Position numbers and translations under genes: made by a program | Part shown: positions 6,635-8,223 of the stretch, piece by piece | Layout of the letters: the number at the start of each line of letters is the position of its first letter | Position numbering within the stretch: the stretch's first letter is position 1 | The notes under the pieces: model-generated | Seen by the model: the letters and a program-made list of their open reading frames with translations, nothing else | Told to the model about the DNA's origin: nothing | Database searches by the model: none | Assembly: GCA_902783095.1 (NCBI GenBank) | Contig: CACZPX010000204.1 | Location: 1-8,223 of the forward strand | DNA from: an uncultured Lachnospiraceae bacterium | GTDB lineage: Bacteria; Bacillota; Clostridia; Lachnospirales; Lachnospiraceae | Length of the DNA stretch: 8,223 nucleotides | Direction: 5' to 3'

Positions 6635-7054
6635 ATGATCCAGATCATTTCCGGAAGGAAGGGAAAAGGAAAAACCAAGCACCTGCTCGATATGGCAAAC
6701 AAGGCCATCACCGAAGCGCACGGCACCATTGTCTATCTGGACAAGAATTCCAAGCACATGTACGAACTCAGCAACAAGATCCGGCTGATCGACGTCTTTT
6801 CTTATCCGATCCATTCTTATGAATCGTTTTTGGGTTTTGTTTCGGGAATCATTTCCACCGATCACGATCTGGAACAGATGTATCTTGACAGCTTCTTAAA
6901 GCTGTCCCATCTGGACGCCAGCGAGATCGAGAACGCCGTGGAAGATTTAAAACGCATCAGCGAGAAATATTCCGTAAACTTCATCTTAAGCGTTTCCGAG
7001 GATGATGAGTTCCTGCCGGAGAACGCGCGTGCCTGCACCATTCTGGCACTGTAA
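6635..7054 (+). CDS. Small P-loop NTPase-like protein of unknown function
   Basis: The 139-residue product begins with a beta strand (MIQIISG) that leads straight into a Walker A motif, G7-R-K-G-K-G-K-T14. A second strand TIVYLDKN lies at 31-38. LEQMYLDSF (79-87) looks like a Walker B strand ending in D85. A further strand VNFILSVSEDDEFLP (114-128) could be the following core strand. It resembles from memory an uncharacterised Clostridia family sometimes labelled 'ATP-binding protein' or, without good reason, 'twitching motility protein PilT'; no PilT-specific motif is seen. It has no signal peptide or membrane helix, so it is probably cytosolic and binds a nucleotide. It has its own promoter and an excellent ribosome binding site, and is followed by a terminator, so it appears to be a single-gene unit. 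Its function cannot be read from the neighbours. Confidence 0.85.
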   Translation: MIQIISGRKGKGKTKHLLDMANKAITEAHGTIVYLDKNSKHMYELSNKIRLIDVFSYPIHSYESFLGFVSGIISTDHDLEQMYLDSFLKLSHLDASEIENAVEDLKRISEKYSVNFILSVSEDDEFLPENARACTILAL

Positions 7055-7088
7055 GCACGGCGGCTTGCCGTCGCCGCAAAAGCTGCAA

Positions 7089-7121
7089 AAAAGGACCGGG
7101 GCGCAATGCTCTGATCCTTTT
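7089..7121. terminator. Bidirectional terminator between the P-loop gene and lexA
   Basis: AAAAGGACCGGGGC (7089-7102) can pair with GCTCTGATCCTTTT (7108-7121) across a 5-base loop. On the plus-strand RNA there is one C-A mismatch and two G-U pairs, and the stem ends in UUUU. On the minus strand the stem is weaker but is followed by six U residues (complement of A 7087-7092). It therefore probably stops both convergent transcripts. A second GC-rich hairpin, ACGGC-GGCTT-GCCGT at 7057-7071, lies just after the P-loop stop but has no U-run. Confidence 0.75.
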
Positions 7122-7185
7122 GTCATATACGGAAGCGGGAGAGCGGGACTGCTGCTCAGACAGTAGATTACCGCTGTAAAACCGT

Positions 7186-7806
7186 TTAATGGATCCCCAG
7201 GCGCAGAAGGCCGAACACCTTGCCCAGAACGCTGCATTCGTCTACGATGATGGGCTCATAAGCGGCGTTTTCGGGCTGCAGGCGGTAGTGTCCGTTCTCT
7301 TTATAAAAGCGCTTGACCGTGGCGGAATCCTCCACCAGCGCCACGACGACGTCTCCGTTGTCGGCCGTGGAAGTCTGCGCGCACAGGACGGAGTCCCCGT
7401 CCAGGATCCCCATCTCCGCCATGCTGTCGCCGTGGACTTTTAAAATAAATACGTCCGCGTTGGGCAGCATCTCCACCGGCATGGGATAGTAGCCTTCTAT
7501 GTTCTGCTCGGCCAGCAGGGGCGCGCCGGCGGCAACGCGGCCGACGATGGGGATGTTTGCCATCTCGCGGCGGGTAAGGCCGAAGTCGTCGTCCACGATC
7601 TCAATGGAACGGTTCTTGGCCGGATCGCGCCGGATATAACCGGCCTGCTCCAGCTTTTCCAGGTGCGCGTGGACCGTAGAGGTGGAGCGCAGATCCACGG
7701 CGGCGCAGATCTCCCTGACGGCCGGCGGATAACCCTTTTGCAGGATCGCGTCCTTGATGACCTGCAGGATCTCCTGCTGCTTTGCGCTGATCGGTTCCTT
7801 TCCCAT
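7186..7806 (-). CDS. lexA: SOS transcriptional repressor LexA
   Basis: The 206-residue protein is a full-length LexA, close to the 205 residues of B. subtilis LexA/DinR. The N-terminal winged helix-turn-helix covers about 1-65, with recognition-helix region DLRSTSTVHAHLEKLEQAGY (38-57). The C-terminal S24 peptidase-like domain covers about 83-206. The self-cleavage site is A93-G94 (GRVAAGAPLL), with catalytic S128 in HGDSM and K165 in ATVKRF. The spacings G94 to S128 (34) and S128 to K165 (37) equal those in E. coli LexA, so the protein should be cleavable through RecA. The ATG at 7804-7806 has AAGGGG 8 bases upstream on the minus strand (7815-7820). Three SOS boxes lie upstream, so autoregulation is expected. 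Transcription converges on the P-loop gene; the shared terminator is about 65-100 bases past the stop. Confidence 0.97.
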   Translation of the reverse strand: MGKEPISAKQQEILQVIKDAILQKGYPPAVREICAAVDLRSTSTVHAHLEKLEQAGYIRRDPAKNRSIEIVDDDFGLTRREMANIPIVGRVAAGAPLLAEQNIEGYYPMPVEMLPNADVFILKVHGDSMAEMGILDGDSVLCAQTSTADNGDVVVALVEDSATVKRFYKENGHYRLQPENAAYEPIIVDECSVLGKVFGLLRLGIH

Positions 7807-7837
7807 GATACAATCCCCTTATCTTTTTGTTAAAGAC

Positions 7838-7866
7838 AGTATAGCACATCTGCCAAAATAATGCAA
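7838..7866 (-). promoter_or_regulatory. Predicted lexA promoter
   Basis: Read on the minus strand, TATACT (complement of 7838-7843) is preceded by TGC, giving an extended -10. TTGCAT (complement of 7861-7866) sits 17 bases upstream as a poor -35. The extended -10 may compensate. Transcription would start near 7831, about 25 bases before the lexA ATG. SOS box 1 covers the upstream part of the -35. Confidence 0.7.
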
Positions 7867-7877
7867 ACATATGTTCT
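7864..7877. promoter_or_regulatory. LexA operator (SOS box 1, lexA-proximal)
   Basis: The sequence CAAACATATGTTCT, read on the minus strand as AGAACATATGTTTG, matches 13 of 14 positions of the B. subtilis-type consensus CGAACRNRYGTTYG. It overlaps the -35 of lexA, where bound LexA would block polymerase, giving autorepression. Confidence 0.85.
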
Positions 7878-7884
7878 GTAGTTC

Positions 7885-7913
7885 TTGACAAACATTTGTT
7901 CGGGTGCTATCAT
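7885..7913 (+). promoter_or_regulatory. Predicted promoter of the YneA-like gene
   Basis: A perfect -35 TTGACA at 7885-7890 and TATCAT at 7908-7913 are separated by 17 bases. TGC directly before TATCAT gives an extended -10. This is stronger than the lexA promoter and would give high expression once LexA is removed. Transcription would start near 7920. SOS box 2 lies between the two hexamers and box 3 at the start site. Confidence 0.8.
7889..7902. promoter_or_regulatory. LexA operator (SOS box 2)
   Basis: CAAACATTTGTTCG, read on the minus strand as CGAACAAATGTTTG, fits all 14 positions of CGAACRNRYGTTYG. It lies within the spacer of the YneA-like promoter and overlaps the last two bases of its -35. 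Its centre is 25 bp from box 1. Confidence 0.9.
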
Positions 7914-7920
7914 GACCATA

Positions 7921-7934
7921 CGAACAAACGTTTG
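7921..7934. promoter_or_regulatory. LexA operator (SOS box 3)
   Basis: CGAACAAACGTTTG fits every position of the consensus CGAACRNRYGTTYG on the plus strand. It begins at the predicted transcription start of the YneA-like gene and ends just before its ribosome binding site. Its centre is 32 bp from box 2, about three helical turns. Confidence 0.92.
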
Positions 7935-7950
7935 GAAAGAGGTGGATCAA

Positions 7951-8223
7951 ATGACGGGAAGAATATTCTACAGAATCATATTTGTCGCTGTTCTGCTTTT
8001 CTTTATCATATGGGGCGGTCTGGTCATCACCGCAAACGTCAACGCCGCGGAGCCGGAGCAGCAGCGCATCTATTCCTCTGTGATGATCCGTACGGGTGAT
8101 ACGCTGTGGTCCATTGCCGAACAGTACTGCGACAGAGGCAGTATCACAGACTATGTGGCCGACCTGAAAGAGATCAACGGTCTTGTAAATGACAGAGCAC
8201 TGAAGCCCGGCGCGAGCCTGATC
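7951..8223 (+). CDS. YneA-like SOS cell-division inhibitor with LysM domain, N-terminal part
   Basis: The frame opens at ATG 7951, 6 bases after AGAGGTG (7938-7944), and is still open at the window edge (91 residues seen). A single membrane helix or uncleaved signal anchor lies at about residues 9-28, after a short MTGRIFYR start. A short linker leads to a LysM domain from about residue 44, with the hallmark RTGDTLWSIAEQY (47-59) and the second-half LKEINGL (72-78) and LKPGASL (84-90). A membrane anchor plus LysM, encoded divergently from lexA under SOS boxes, is the arrangement of B. subtilis yneA, whose product delays division after DNA damage. The same role is inferred here. The missing end should be short if this is a typical YneA; a much longer C-terminus would point to another LysM protein. 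Confidence 0.85.
   Translation, partial: MTGRIFYRIIFVAVLLFFIIWGGLVITANVNAAEPEQQRIYSSVMIRTGDTLWSIAEQYCDRGSITDYVADLKEINGLVNDRALKPGASLI

Noticed and set aside
6653..6679. P-loop protein as a true PilT twitching-motility ATPase
   Set aside because: At 139 residues it lacks the PilT/secretion ATPase Asp and His boxes and domain size. Only the Walker A motif is shared.
7189..7443. An 84-codon plus-strand frame inside lexA
   Set aside because: It is the reverse reading of lexA, has no ribosome binding site and lies downstream of a terminator.
7896..8099. A plus-strand frame of 67 codons starting inside the SOS region
   Set aside because: It begins within SOS box 2, has no ribosome binding site and shifts out of frame with the LysM protein at 7951, which has a good site and a recognisable domain.
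1..8223. CRISPR array, insertion sequence, tRNA/rRNA or phage attachment site
   Set aside because: No spaced direct repeats, transposase-like frames, terminal inverted repeats or RNA-gene features were visible. The window is almost fully occupied by housekeeping genes.

Overview
The window looks like a chromosomal segment from a GC-rich member of the class Clostridia, probably a Lachnospiraceae-like Firmicute. Three things point there: the gene order (methionine gamma-lyase family protein, radC, mreC, mreD, PBP2, rodA), a Bacillus/Clostridia-type LexA with matching SOS boxes, and strong AGGAGG-type ribosome binding sites. Codons are dominated by G/C-ending forms (CTG, GGC, ATC). No mobile element, CRISPR array, tRNA or rRNA is visible.

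Layout. Positions 1-300 hold the C-terminal end of a PLP-dependent methionine gamma-lyase/aluminium-resistance family protein. After 58 bases, a tightly packed plus-strand cell-shape operon runs from 359 to 6517: radC, mreC, mreD, a very long class B penicillin-binding protein (PBP2/MrdA type, 976 aa, TTG start) and rodA. Each junction from radC to rodA either overlaps (4, 1 and 8 bases) or has a gap of 4 bases. mreB and the min genes, which often sit in this cluster in clostridia, are absent from it here. A promoter at 6527-6555 then drives a single small P-loop protein of unknown function (6635-7054), whose leader contains a perfect hairpin near the predicted transcript start. A bidirectional terminator at about 7089-7121 separates it from lexA, which is transcribed towards it on the minus strand (7186-7806).

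The right end is an SOS divergon. lexA (minus) and a small membrane-anchored LysM protein of the YneA type (plus, 7951 to the window edge) are transcribed away from a 144-base region. That region carries three LexA operators and two oppositely directed promoters, both with extended -10 elements.

How the genes work together. MreC, MreD, RodA (glycosyltransferase) and PBP2 (transpeptidase) would form the membrane complex that makes peptidoglycan during elongation. LexA would repress itself and the YneA-like division inhibitor until DNA damage triggers its self-cleavage, when division would pause. I see no wholly new system. The points most worth a second look are the missing mreB, the roughly 340-350 extra residues in PBP2, the three-operator SOS region, the orphan P-loop gene with its structured leader, and a striking rule on where the TTA leucine codon appears.
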